A DNA stretch of 64,000 nt. Source: Fontivivens sp964399735 (lineage in GTDB: Bacteria; Zhuqueibacterota; Zhuqueibacteria; Residuimicrobiales; Krinioviventaceae). Made by a program: the position numbers and the translations under genes. The notes under the pieces are model-generated. The model saw only the letters and a list, made by a program, of their open reading frames with translations, ran no database searches and was not told where the DNA came from. The number at the start of each line of letters is the position of its first letter. The first letter of the stretch is position 1. Positions 7,751 through 15,667 of the stretch are shown here, one piece after another. The stretch is from contig CAYNSO010000005.1 of NCBI GenBank assembly GCA_964399735.1, positions 1-64,000 on the forward strand. The letters run 5' to 3'.

Positions 7751-7945
7751 TGTGACCGGGTTGCATAATGAAAAATATAAGGTGTAGATTTCACAACATC
7801 CAAAATTCACCGGGTATTTGCGACAGGTCAAGATGCCGGTGATCAATAATGAGCGGCTCGCTGCGTTCAACAGTATGGGCGCATGTAATCATCAAGAATA
7901 AAAGTGAATAAATGATAAAGTTTTATTTCATGTTCATAATATTCC

Positions 7946-9853
7946 TCATTTCAAAAGTATAAGCTTCTTCATCTGTACAGAATTATTCATCTTCAATTTA
8001 TAGATATATACCCCGCTTGCTAATCCAATGCCATTAAAAGAAATTGTGTAATTACCCGGTTCACGATCGCCTTCAAAAAGGTTTTTAACTTCTTGTCCAA
8101 CAATATTATAGACTTTTAATGAGATATTGCAGCGCTTTTCTACCGAGTAATTAATCTGTGTTATTGGATTAAACGGATTGGGATAATTCTGTTCCAGTTT
8201 CATTACAGGATTAATTAAGCGATTGTTTTCAATATCGGTCGCCATATTTATATAATCTGTAATTGCGCTATATTTAGGCGCAGGAATAACATTTGTATCC
8301 TGGTGAACACTTTCCAGAATTCCCCAGCTTCCATAACGGGCGCTTCTTTGATCAATAAAAGAAAAATTCACAAATAAATTTTCATAATCAGAAGATGCAA
8401 GTGTTTCCAGAAACGTGAACCACTCCCGATATAAATTATACATGCAAGTATCTCTCTGGACATCAAGCAACGCCTGGGCATAAGTCGGTTCTTCCCCAAA
8501 AGGAGCCGGTGTAAAATGCTGACCTCCTTCATAATAAATCATGGGAATTCCCAATGGATCGCCAATTTCATTTTTCTGCTCTCTTAACCATTGCTTTTCA
8601 TTGCTGTCAAGCCGATTTCTCACTCTTGCAACAATATCCTGAACTGTGGCAGAAGCTCCAAGTGCATCCAGTTCTGAATCTGTCTGCTCGTCGATGCCAA
8701 AATAAGCAGCGGGAGCAAATGCATCAAAACTACCGGAACGCATGTTAAAGACAATACGCTGGCTGACATCAAGCCATGAACTCTGTACACCAACCACACG
8801 AACAAGCCTTGTTATGTCATCGTTAAAAACATTACTAAAGATATCCATACAATTCTGAATATAAGGAACAATTCCTTCGGGCCACTCTTTGCCCTTATTT
8901 ACACAACCAAATTTGTATAACCACTGTGTTTGTCCGAACATCCAGTTCCAGATTTCATTGCTGTATTCCACATAAATTTTTAGAGACGGATTCAGATTAT
9001 TTTTTAAAAGCGTCGCAAGCTGAAATATATAATCATCGCTGGCGCTATGAGGAACGCAAATCCACATATCCGCATTGAGCTTGTTGCAAACATCGATCAT
9101 AACTTCATAAGGAACGCCTTTATTTGTGGCCCATGTATAGTTATAGAGTTGAGATCTTTCCTCCCATTCAACTTTTAGAGTATCAGAATCTTCGTCATAA
9201 CATTCCCATGAATATTCATTCCCCCAATTATTTGTATACCCCCAATCCATAAACCGAATGATCTTAAATGGTTGAAGCTTATTAAACCATTCGGAATAAT
9301 AAGGCATTGTTTCATAGGTTTGTTCAGCGCCAGGCATTAACAAACGGATATTTCGAATATGATTATTAACATCAGAGCGAGTGATCTGAAGTACAAATTG
9401 CCCTTCTTCATTTTCAGGCGGGGTAAACTGGAGTATTATTCTTCCGGGTTCTTGACTAACAGTCGTCAAATCTCCGGAAAGAACAAAATCACCATCGCCA
9501 TCATACAGTAATGTATAATTTCCTTCGGGCCACCCATAAAGATATGCCCAGATAGTATGGACAGCCTGAAGTGTTTCTGCTTCAGCAATATAATACGGCA
9601 GTGATAAAGGATATCCATTTTCATCTTTTGGTATTTGATCAATAAAACCGGTGTCCCATTCATTTTCACCATCAGAAACCCATACAACATTCGAAGTCAT
9701 CCATGATCTGCAATGGTGCATCAAATCAACAAGGGGCATTTCAGTCATATAATCGGATAATCCCGCAATATTGGTCCCAATCTTTAACCGATTTTCAGCT
9801 TTCACCTGCATAATATTGCATAGCAGTGCTATAACAATAATTATTTTTTTCAT
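7946..9853 (-). CDS. Secreted glycoside-hydrolase-like protein (clan GH-A pattern) with type IX-style C-terminal sorting domain
   Basis: A 635-residue exported protein. The signal peptide is KKIIIVIALLCNIMQVKA. A (beta/alpha)8-like catalytic region has the clan GH-A hallmarks: IYVEYSNEIWN near residue 290 (acid/base Glu after Asn) and IPMIYYEGGQHF near residue 445 (candidate nucleophile Glu). A beta-rich insert lies near residues 110-170. The last ~90 residues are a type A sorting domain: LEQNYPNPFNPITQINYSV, then SGVYIYKLKMNNSVQMKKLILLK. The N-terminal motif KIGTNIAGLSDYMTEMP recurs in uncharacterised cellulose-associated proteins. The specific GH family is not assigned. No secretion-system genes are in the window. 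Confidence 0.75.
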   Translation of the reverse strand: MKKIIIVIALLCNIMQVKAENRLKIGTNIAGLSDYMTEMPLVDLMHHCRSWMTSNVVWVSDGENEWDTGFIDQIPKDENGYPLSLPYYIAEAETLQAVHTIWAYLYGWPEGNYTLLYDGDGDFVLSGDLTTVSQEPGRIILQFTPPENEEGQFVLQITRSDVNNHIRNIRLLMPGAEQTYETMPYYSEWFNKLQPFKIIRFMDWGYTNNWGNEYSWECYDEDSDTLKVEWEERSQLYNYTWATNKGVPYEVMIDVCNKLNADMWICVPHSASDDYIFQLATLLKNNLNPSLKIYVEYSNEIWNWMFGQTQWLYKFGCVNKGKEWPEGIVPYIQNCMDIFSNVFNDDITRLVRVVGVQSSWLDVSQRIVFNMRSGSFDAFAPAAYFGIDEQTDSELDALGASATVQDIVARVRNRLDSNEKQWLREQKNEIGDPLGIPMIYYEGGQHFTPAPFGEEPTYAQALLDVQRDTCMYNLYREWFTFLETLASSDYENLFVNFSFIDQRSARYGSWGILESVHQDTNVIPAPKYSAITDYINMATDIENNRLINPVMKLEQNYPNPFNPITQINYSVEKRCNISLKVYNIVGQEVKNLFEGDREPGNYTISFNGIGLASGVYIYKLKMNNSVQMKKLILLK

Positions 9854-9933
9854 ACAGAATAATACCTCATAATTAATATTAAAATGCAGTTTTTTAAATT
9901 ATTTTTAATACTACTTTGCCAGATTTAACGATT

Positions 9934-9974
9934 TGTCATTCTGAGTCAGCGTTTTTGGTGACGAAGAATCTACG
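9934..9974. repeat. Half copy of the TGTCATTCNGAG interspersed repeat
   Basis: TTTGTCATTCTGAGTCAGCG .. GACGAAGAATCTACG parallels the left half of the 5432-5513 repeat (TGTCATTCCGAGGAGCG..GACGAGGAATCT). It lies in the 178-bp gap between the glycosidase start and the dienelactone hydrolase stop. A small hairpin, GGGGA-AAA-TCCCC (about 9994-10006), follows. Confidence 0.4.
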
Positions 9975-10031
9975 TTAGATAATTTTACGCTCTGGGGAAA
10001 ATCCCCAAGGCGAGCTTGATATTAACAGTCA

Positions 10032-10877
10032 TTAACTTTTCAGCTTTTCCTTGAAAAAAGTAATCGTCCTCCCCCACGCCAGTTCAGCCGCTTCTTTATT
10101 GTACCGTTCGGGATTGGTATCGTTGTTAAAGGCATGTTCTGCGCCTTCATAGATATAAACAGTATGCTCGATCTTGGCCGCTTGCAGGGCTTTTTCAAAC
10201 GCTTCAATTCCTTCATTAATACGAGCATCGTTGCCGGCGTAATGCAGCAGCATGGCCGCCTTGATTCTGGGCACATCCGCTGCCTCCGGCTGGCGTCCAT
10301 AATACGGAACCGCAGCCAGCAGTTCGGGAGAGTTGACCGCTACCTGGTTGGTCATGGCGCCGCCCCAACAAAAGCCGGTACAGCCCACCTTGCCGGTACA
10401 TTGGGGATTTGTTTGCAGATATTTGACCGCCGCCACATAATTTTTGACGGTTTTTGCATAATCCAGTTCCTGGAACAGGGCGCGGACCTTTTCCATATCC
10501 TCCGGTGTGCCGCCATAGGGGGATAGCGCATCCGGGGCAATCGCCAGGAATCCCTCCAGCGCCACGCGCCGGGTCACATCTTCGATATGCGCAATCAGCC
10601 CCCGGTTTTCGTGGATGACGATCACGCCGGGGTATTTGCCCTCGGCTTTGGGTCTGGCCAGGAAAGCGCACATCTCGCCGCCCTCTACCGCATACTTGAT
10701 ATGTTCGCTGTGCAGGCGGGCATCATCAACTGCCGTTATTTGTGCTGTGATACTTTGTACGTCTGTCAACATTACCAATGCACAAGCCCCGCCCGATATT
10801 ACCGCCAGGTGATTAAGAAATTCACGGCGATTCCAAATACTGTTGGTTTCGGGAAATAAATTATCATCTGATTCCAT
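10032..10877 (-). CDS. Dienelactone hydrolase family protein, probably Tat-exported
   Basis: An alpha/beta hydrolase of 281 residues. The N-terminus has a twin-arginine-like signal (NRREFLNHLAVISGG), so export by Tat to the periplasm is likely. The catalytic triad is visible: Cys in GFCWGGAM, Asp in YAGNDARI and His in EGAEHAFNND. The family hydrolyses dienelactones or related esters; the true substrate is unknown. The ATG at 10877 is preferred over the upstream GTG because GGAGG lies 5-6 bases before it. A perfect dyad sits 14 bp upstream (10891-10914). A remnant of a paralogue is at 2508-2583. Confidence 0.9.
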   Translation of the reverse strand: MESDDNLFPETNSIWNRREFLNHLAVISGGACALVMLTDVQSITAQITAVDDARLHSEHIKYAVEGGEMCAFLARPKAEGKYPGVIVIHENRGLIAHIEDVTRRVALEGFLAIAPDALSPYGGTPEDMEKVRALFQELDYAKTVKNYVAAVKYLQTNPQCTGKVGCTGFCWGGAMTNQVAVNSPELLAAVPYYGRQPEAADVPRIKAAMLLHYAGNDARINEGIEAFEKALQAAKIEHTVYIYEGAEHAFNNDTNPERYNKEAAELAWGRTITFFKEKLKS

Positions 10878-10890
10878 TTTTACCTCCACT

Positions 10891-10914
10891 TTGTATACGA
10901 TTCAGGGTATACAA
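10891..10914. promoter_or_regulatory. Operator-like dyad TTGTATAC-N8-GTATACAA
   Basis: Perfect 8-bp arms are separated by 8 bp (GATTCAGG), just upstream of the ribosome site of the dienelactone hydrolase gene. The geometry fits a repressor dimer bound over the promoter or transcription start. No regulator gene is adjacent. Confidence 0.45.
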
Positions 10915-11064
10915 AAGCATAACAAAAATGCAGAACAAGTGCAATAGTTTTTTGCAAAAAAAAAGGTAAAATTAAGATTTGTTATTATAACAACAATAGA
11001 AATATTAAATACTGGACAAATAATTTTTGTTTTAATAAATAATTATCAATTTACCCAGGGAAAA

Positions 11065-11745
11065 ATGAACAACAATCCCATTACACACCATCGTCATTCG
11101 ATTCGTTTGCCAGGATACGATTATTCTCAACAAGGAGCATATTTTATAACAATATGTACACAAAATCGTATCTGTTTATTTGGTTGTGTTGAAAACGGGA
11201 AAATGATACATAATACATTGGGGGAAATTGCCAGGAATGAATGGGAAAAATTACCAAAACGTTTTCATAATATCGATTTAGATGTTTTACAATTAATGCC
11301 GAACCATATTCATGGTATATTGATTATTTGTGGGAATAATTCTGTAGGGGCGCCCCTTGCGGGCGCCCATGAAAAAACATCGAATTTGAATTGCCCGGTT
11401 GGGGCGCCCCTTGCGGGCGCCCATAAAAAAACATCGAATTTGAATTGCCCGGTATGGGCGCCCCTTGCGGGCGCCCATCAAGATGTGGCCGGTTCAATTA
11501 TTAATAAACGGGCAGGGGCAAGCCCTGCCCCTACGGTTGGAAATATTATTGGGACATATAAATCGTTGGTTGTACACGAATGTTTGAAAATATATAAATC
11601 AAAAAATAAATATTTGGGGAAAATATGGCAACGCAATTATTATGAACACATAATTCGCGATGAGGATGATTATAACCGCATCCGACAATATATTATTGAG
11701 AATCCATTAAATTGGCAGACAGATGAAAATTATAGAAATGAATAA
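11065..11745 (+). CDS. REP-associated tyrosine transposase (RAYT, Y1_Tnp) with in-frame REP insertion
   Basis: A 226-residue HUH single-strand transposase. N-terminal HRHSIRLPGYDYSQQGAYFITICTQNR leads into the metal-binding MPNHIHGIL (HxH). The catalytic tyrosine is in the C-terminal segment IWQRNYYEHIIRDEDDY, and the protein ends RQYIIENPLNW. Between ILIICGNN and VGNIIGTYKS, about 60 residues are encoded by REP DNA, including an 18-residue repeat (GAPLAGAHEKTSNLNCPV) present nearly 2.3 times and then RAGASPAPT. The reading frame stays open. AGGG lies before the ATG. A sister REP block follows the stop by 19 bp. RAYTs process REP hairpins, so enzyme and substrate are in contact here. Confidence 0.92.
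   Translation: MNNNPITHHRHSIRLPGYDYSQQGAYFITICTQNRICLFGCVENGKMIHNTLGEIARNEWEKLPKRFHNIDLDVLQLMPNHIHGILIICGNNSVGAPLAGAHEKTSNLNCPVGAPLAGAHKKTSNLNCPVWAPLAGAHQDVAGSIINKRAGASPAPTVGNIIGTYKSLVVHECLKIYKSKNKYLGKIWQRNYYEHIIRDEDDYNRIRQYIIENPLNWQTDENYRNE
11344..11534 (+). repeat. REP block inside the RAYT gene (191 bp)
   Basis: The block is bounded by the inverted ends GTAGGGGC (11344) and GCCCCTAC (11527-11534). It contains three hairpins of type GGGCGCCC-CTTGC-GGGCGCCC, spaced by a 54-bp unit (11347-11400, 11401-11454, third from 11455). It ends with a different hairpin, GGGCAGGG-GCAA-GCCCTGCCC. The 54-bp period equals 18 codons, so the unit number can change without a frameshift. Confidence 0.85.
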
Positions 11746-11763
11746 TATTATTATAGATATGAT

Positions 11764-11904
11764 GTAGGGGCGCCCCTTGCGGTCGCCCATGAAAAAACAT
11801 CAAATTTGAATTGCCCGGTTGGGGCGCCCCTTGCGGGCGCCCATCAAGATGTGGCCGGTTCAATTATTAATAAACGGGCAGGGGCAAGCCCTGCCTGCCC
11901 CTAC
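11764..11904 (+). repeat. Sister REP block just downstream of the RAYT gene (141 bp)
   Basis: It has the same GTAGGGGC..GCCCCTAC ends and the same order of parts as the intragenic block, but one 54-bp unit fewer (11767-11820, then the tail type from 11821). A few base changes (GCGGTCGCCC, CATCAAATTT) and an extra CCTG in the last hairpin separate the copies. Near-identity suggests recent duplication or transposition. Confidence 0.85.
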
Positions 11905-11913
11905 GTATAAAAC

Positions 11914-11943
11914 AAAAAAGGATAATCTTGCGATTATCCTTTT
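11914..11943 (-). terminator. Rho-independent terminator after tRNA-Pro
   Basis: On the minus strand, AAAAGGATAATC-GCAA-GATTATCC is followed by six T. The stem is 8 bp or more with a GCAA tetraloop. It begins a few bases after the tRNA CCA end and closes the alanine dehydrogenase/deacetylase/MerR/tRNA run. Confidence 0.85.
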
Positions 11944-11947
11944 CATA

Positions 11948-12026
<79 letters not shown>

Positions 12027-12032
12027 ACATTA

Positions 12033-12449
12033 CTATTTTAAAATATTCAATATTTCCTGTAATTCGATTCGTATTTCTTCTATCACTTCATCGCTTTTTA
12101 ATTTTGAAAGCGACATTTGCGTTTTTCCATGCTGGGCTTCTTTAAGTTTTAACAAACGCTGTTTGGCGCCTTCAATCGTATATTTCTGCTGATACAGCAG
12201 TTTTTTGATCAGCAAAATGATGCGAATATCATTTTTTTTATAGATACGGTTTCCAGCCCTGTTCTTCGCCGGTCGTATCTCACTAAACTCGGTTTCCCAG
12301 TAACGGAGAACATAGGGTTTAAGTGCAGTGATTTTGCTGACCTCTGCGATGGAATAATAAAGTTTTTTTATCGCTTTTTCTTCCATCAACTCTCTCAATG
12401 GAGTTTTCGGTTCATTTTCGAGATCAAAAAATAGTGATAATTGTTCCAA
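12033..12449 (-). CDS. MerR-family transcriptional regulator
   Basis: A 138-residue protein with a winged-helix MerR domain: YYSIAEVSKITALKPYVLRYWETEF, then RIYKKNDIRIILLIKKLLYQQ, the usual recognition-helix and wing pattern. A short helical C-terminus (KLKSDEVIEEIRIELQEILN) follows for dimerisation. There are no effector-binding cysteines or ligand domain, like the small MerR proteins often found near core genes in FCB bacteria. It lies 16 bp after the deacetylase gene in the same direction and 6 bp before tRNA-Pro, so it is part of one transcript. The target genes are unknown. Confidence 0.88.
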   Translation of the reverse strand: MEQLSLFFDLENEPKTPLRELMEEKAIKKLYYSIAEVSKITALKPYVLRYWETEFSEIRPAKNRAGNRIYKKNDIRIILLIKKLLYQQKYTIEGAKQRLLKLKEAQHGKTQMSLSKLKSDEVIEEIRIELQEILNILK

Positions 12450-12465
12450 TAATCAAGTATTATTT

Positions 12466-13224
12466 TTATGTCCAACTGCTTTTTTTTACCAAAACAGTAC
12501 AATCCGAACAAACATTGATAGCATCTTGTAACGTGTTATAAAACCACATATTACGACCGTATAATTTGTGACGGAACGATACCAGTGTATCCCATAAATA
12601 CATACCAATCCGCGGTATTGCAAACAAACCGGGAATTTTTGACCGGTTTGCGCCCATAATCAGCCCCGCCTTGTAACCCAGTTCCATACAATCCTGTACA
12701 ACCCGGGTATTACAGTTGCCGAATGGGTATGCTATAATATACCTAAAATTACATACATTTGCACTTAAAATATCGCGCGACTCTAGTAATTCTTTATTTC
12801 GCAATTGTGGCGACAACCGGGTAAGATCGCGGTGATTCATAGTATGCGAACCTGCTTCCCAGCCGGCCTCAGTTACTTCCCCTAGCTGCTGCCAGTTCAT
12901 GTGCCGAAATTTCAACCCGCCAAGATTAACATCCCATGTATTGAGCTTGCCCATATAATTGGGACTGACAAACACGCTAGCCGGCAGGTTATATCTGGCC
13001 AGAATCGGGTATGCATAGGTATAAACCGATTCATACCCATCATCAAAAGTTAAAGCAACCCGTTTGGGGTGATCGACACCGGCAAACAGGTAATCGGAGA
13101 TGGTTTGAAAAAGGAAACCCTCCTGCAATGCACACTCTACCTGGCGGCGAAACTGTGCCGGAGTGACCCGGGTTACACCAAGGTCAAACCGGCTATCGAC
13201 CATGTGATAAGCTAAAATACTCAA
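12466..13224 (-). CDS. Polysaccharide deacetylase family protein (NodB homology)
   Basis: 252 residues. The NodB-type metal-dependent deacetylase signatures are RVALTFDDGYESVY (catalytic Asp and metal Asp), AGSHTMNHRDLTRL (the S/T-H-x3-H metal motif) and YIIAYPFGNCN (the arginine/proline-type loop). Such enzymes remove N- or O-acetyl groups from chitooligosaccharide, peptidoglycan or exopolysaccharide. There is no signal peptide; the protein starts MSILAYHMVD directly, so a cytoplasmic role or an unconventional substrate is possible. The start overlaps the alanine dehydrogenase stop by 4 bp (translational coupling). Confidence 0.88.
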   Translation of the reverse strand: MSILAYHMVDSRFDLGVTRVTPAQFRRQVECALQEGFLFQTISDYLFAGVDHPKRVALTFDDGYESVYTYAYPILARYNLPASVFVSPNYMGKLNTWDVNLGGLKFRHMNWQQLGEVTEAGWEAGSHTMNHRDLTRLSPQLRNKELLESRDILSANVCNFRYIIAYPFGNCNTRVVQDCMELGYKAGLIMGANRSKIPGLFAIPRIGMYLWDTLVSFRHKLYGRNMWFYNTLQDAINVCSDCTVLVKKSSWT

Positions 13225-14363
13225 TGGGCCAGAGCAACTACAGCGTCGAGGGCATGATAGGGTAAATCAAAGGCATCGGATACACCTTTACAGGTGATCT
13301 TGCCGTCGATGATATTAATTCCCTTGGCAATTTCGGTCTTTTGCAGTAATGTCTGTAAAAATTCTTTGCGCGGTAACCTGGCATTATTGGCAATTTCCAC
13401 GGCATAAGGCAAAGTAGCATTGGTCAGGCCTTTTGTGGAAGTCATTGGCACGGCGCCGGGCATATTGGCAACACCATAATGGATAACCGACTCAATGACA
13501 TAGGTGGGATGTTCATGTGTGGTCGGTTTGATCGTTTCCACACAGCCGCCCTGATCCACCGCTACATCAACAATTACAGAGCCGGGTTTCATCAGTTTCA
13601 GCATTTCGCGGGTGACAAGCCGCGGCGCTTTGGCTCCGGCAATCAACACAGCGCCAACCACCAGGTCGGCGCCCTGAATGGCTTGGCGGATGGTATAAGG
13701 ACTGCATTGTTCGGTTATAACATTTTTCGGCATTACATCATCCAGATAGCGCAGGCGTTCAAGACTCACATCCATAATAGTAACCCTGGCGCCCATGCCC
13801 GCGACAATTTTAGCTGCGTTGGTTCCAACCACACCACCACCTAATATAACAACAGAAGCAGGCTGAACGCCGGGAATTCCACCCAGTAAAATACCACGTC
13901 CGCCAAAATACTTTTCCAGATACTTGGCGCCTTCCTGAATCGCCATGCGACCGGCCACCTCGCTCATAGGCAGAAGCAAAGGCAGGCTGCCTTTTGGGGT
14001 TTCAATGGTTTCATAAGCTATACATAACGCCTGACTTGCCATCATTGCTTCCGTCAATTCACGGGAAGCGGCAAAATGAAAATAGGTGAATACAATCTGT
14101 CTCTTGCGGATCAGTTTGTACTCCTGCGGCAACGGTTCTTTAACTTTCATGATCATATCAGCGCGGGAAAAAACATCTTCCGCAGAATCGACAATTTCAG
14201 CCCCGGCGTTTACATAATCTTCATTTGTAAAACCGCTGCCAACCCCACCGTTGTTTTCCACAAGGATTTGATGCCCGTTTTGTTTCAGTATCTCTACCCC
14301 CGCGGGAATCAGCGCTATACGATTTTCATTCGTTTTAATTTCCTTCGGCACACCTATAATCAT
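13221..14363 (-). CDS. ald: Alanine dehydrogenase
   Basis: NAD-dependent reversible oxidative deamination of L-alanine to pyruvate and ammonium. The 380-residue length is normal. The N-terminal signature MIIGVPKEIKTNENRIALIP is followed by the substrate-site region (KVKEPLPQEY, TYFHFAA with the catalytic His). The Rossmann motif is VVILGGGVVGTNAAKI near residue 170, and the NAD/substrate loop is SVIHYGVANMPGAVPMTST. An AGG-rich ribosome site (GGAGGTT) precedes the start. It lies 13 bp after the M16 peptidase gene. Confidence 0.96.
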   Translation of the reverse strand: MIIGVPKEIKTNENRIALIPAGVEILKQNGHQILVENNGGVGSGFTNEDYVNAGAEIVDSAEDVFSRADMIMKVKEPLPQEYKLIRKRQIVFTYFHFAASRELTEAMMASQALCIAYETIETPKGSLPLLLPMSEVAGRMAIQEGAKYLEKYFGGRGILLGGIPGVQPASVVILGGGVVGTNAAKIVAGMGARVTIMDVSLERLRYLDDVMPKNVITEQCSPYTIRQAIQGADLVVGAVLIAGAKAPRLVTREMLKLMKPGSVIVDVAVDQGGCVETIKPTTHEHPTYVIESVIHYGVANMPGAVPMTSTKGLTNATLPYAVEIANNARLPRKEFLQTLLQKTEIAKGINIIDGKITCKGVSDAFDLPYHALDAVVALAH

Positions 14364-14376
14364 AACAACCTCCGAT

Positions 14377-15642
14377 TTATTTTTTACCCGGAGTCAATAG
14401 GGTAGTGCAAAAGCTGGACTCCTGGAACAGCTCGTTTGCAAGCCGCATAATATCTGTCGGCGTGATTTGATTTATTTTATCAAGAACTGTTTCTAAGGAA
14501 TAATGGTATCCATTATATATTTCGTTTTCCCCAATTTTTCGCATCCGCCGGGAACTGCTCTCCAAACCCAAAATTATATTACCTCGAACCTGTGATTTTA
14601 CATGATTCAATTCAGTTTCACTAACCGGTTCCTCTTTTAATCTTGTAAACTCTTTTTTAACAAGCTGAATGGACTTTTTAACCTTGTCATCTGCACAAGC
14701 CAGGTAAACGCCAAACACGCCTGTATCGGTCATAATATCTGAAAAGCTGTACACATTATAAGCAAAGCCATATTTTTCCCGGATATTCTGAAATAAACGG
14801 GAACTCATACCGCCACCCAATAATAAATCCAGCAATACCAATGTATATTTACGCTGGTCATTGTAGCCAAAAGTCTGCACACCCAAACAAATATGACCTT
14901 GTTGAATGGAATCCATTTCCATTCTGGAAAAATCAACTTTTTGCACCGGCGGAATTTGTCTTGGCGATGAATGTGAACAATGCTTTTTTTGATTGTAGAA
15001 TTTCATCACCAATTCAACAAATTGCTGATGCTCAATATTTCCAGCTGCGGCAAAAACCGTTCGTTCAGGTAAATATTCAGTATCGAGGTAATTTTTTAAA
15101 TCTTTACGTTGAAAAGCGTCAACGTTTTCCGGAGTGCCATAAATAAAATAACCCAATGGATGTTGATTAAATAAATTGCGATAAAAGTGGTCCAGCAGGA
15201 ATTCTTCCGGGTCTTCTTTGGCATGATTGATTTCTGCCATAATCACGCTTTTTTCCAGTTCCAGTTCCCGGCCTGCCAATTTGGAATTTTGCAAAATATC
15301 GGTCAATACATCAACGGCAATTTCAACATGTTCATCCAGAACATGAGCATGATATAGAGATAATTCTTTTCCTGTGGAAGCATTAAGTCCGCCGCCCAGC
15401 GATTCGAGATTTTGGGCAATCTCTTTGGCGGTACGCTTTTTAGTGCCCTTGAATAACATGTGTTCAAGGAAATGTGAGATCCCGTTATTCTCCGGGGTTT
15501 CGTTACCGGAACCAACCGCAATCCATGCCCCAATGGATACAGACCGGACAGCAGGCATTCGTTCAGTGATGATACGAATGCCATTATCCAGGACTGTTTT
15601 ATTGATGTTAATATTAATATTACTTGTATTAGAAACTGTCAT
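14377..15642 (-). CDS. M16-family zinc peptidase (processing-peptidase-like)
   Basis: A 421-residue insulinase-family peptidase. The inverted zinc motif is HFLEH (GISHFLEHMLFKGT), with the distal Glu in ELEKSVIMAEI. A C-terminal M16C-type domain carries the R-Y pair region (REKYGFAYNVYS). I prefer the ATG at 15642: the longer frame to 15723 would overlap pnp by 56 bp, whereas 15642 begins after the pnp stop. A GTG at 15666 is a weaker alternative. The pnp-M16 order is widespread among bacteria. The peptidase is presumably cytoplasmic, as no signal peptide is seen. Confidence 0.92.
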   Translation of the reverse strand: MTVSNTSNINININKTVLDNGIRIITERMPAVRSVSIGAWIAVGSGNETPENNGISHFLEHMLFKGTKKRTAKEIAQNLESLGGGLNASTGKELSLYHAHVLDEHVEIAVDVLTDILQNSKLAGRELELEKSVIMAEINHAKEDPEEFLLDHFYRNLFNQHPLGYFIYGTPENVDAFQRKDLKNYLDTEYLPERTVFAAAGNIEHQQFVELVMKFYNQKKHCSHSSPRQIPPVQKVDFSRMEMDSIQQGHICLGVQTFGYNDQRKYTLVLLDLLLGGGMSSRLFQNIREKYGFAYNVYSFSDIMTDTGVFGVYLACADDKVKKSIQLVKKEFTRLKEEPVSETELNHVKSQVRGNIILGLESSSRRMRKIGENEIYNGYHYSLETVLDKINQITPTDIMRLANELFQESSFCTTLLTPGKK

Positions 15643-15667
15643 AAAGTCAGTTGTTCTGTTATACACA

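Noticed and set aside
11293..11481. Minus-strand ORF with repeated MGARKGRP segments
   Set aside because: It is the shadow of the REP repeats antisense to the RAYT gene; its pattern comes only from the hairpin DNA.
11347..11905. CRISPR-like periodic repeats
   Set aside because: The unit is 54 bp with no unique spacers, and each unit is a GC hairpin plus AT linker. It is a REP block inside and after a RAYT gene, and there are no cas genes.
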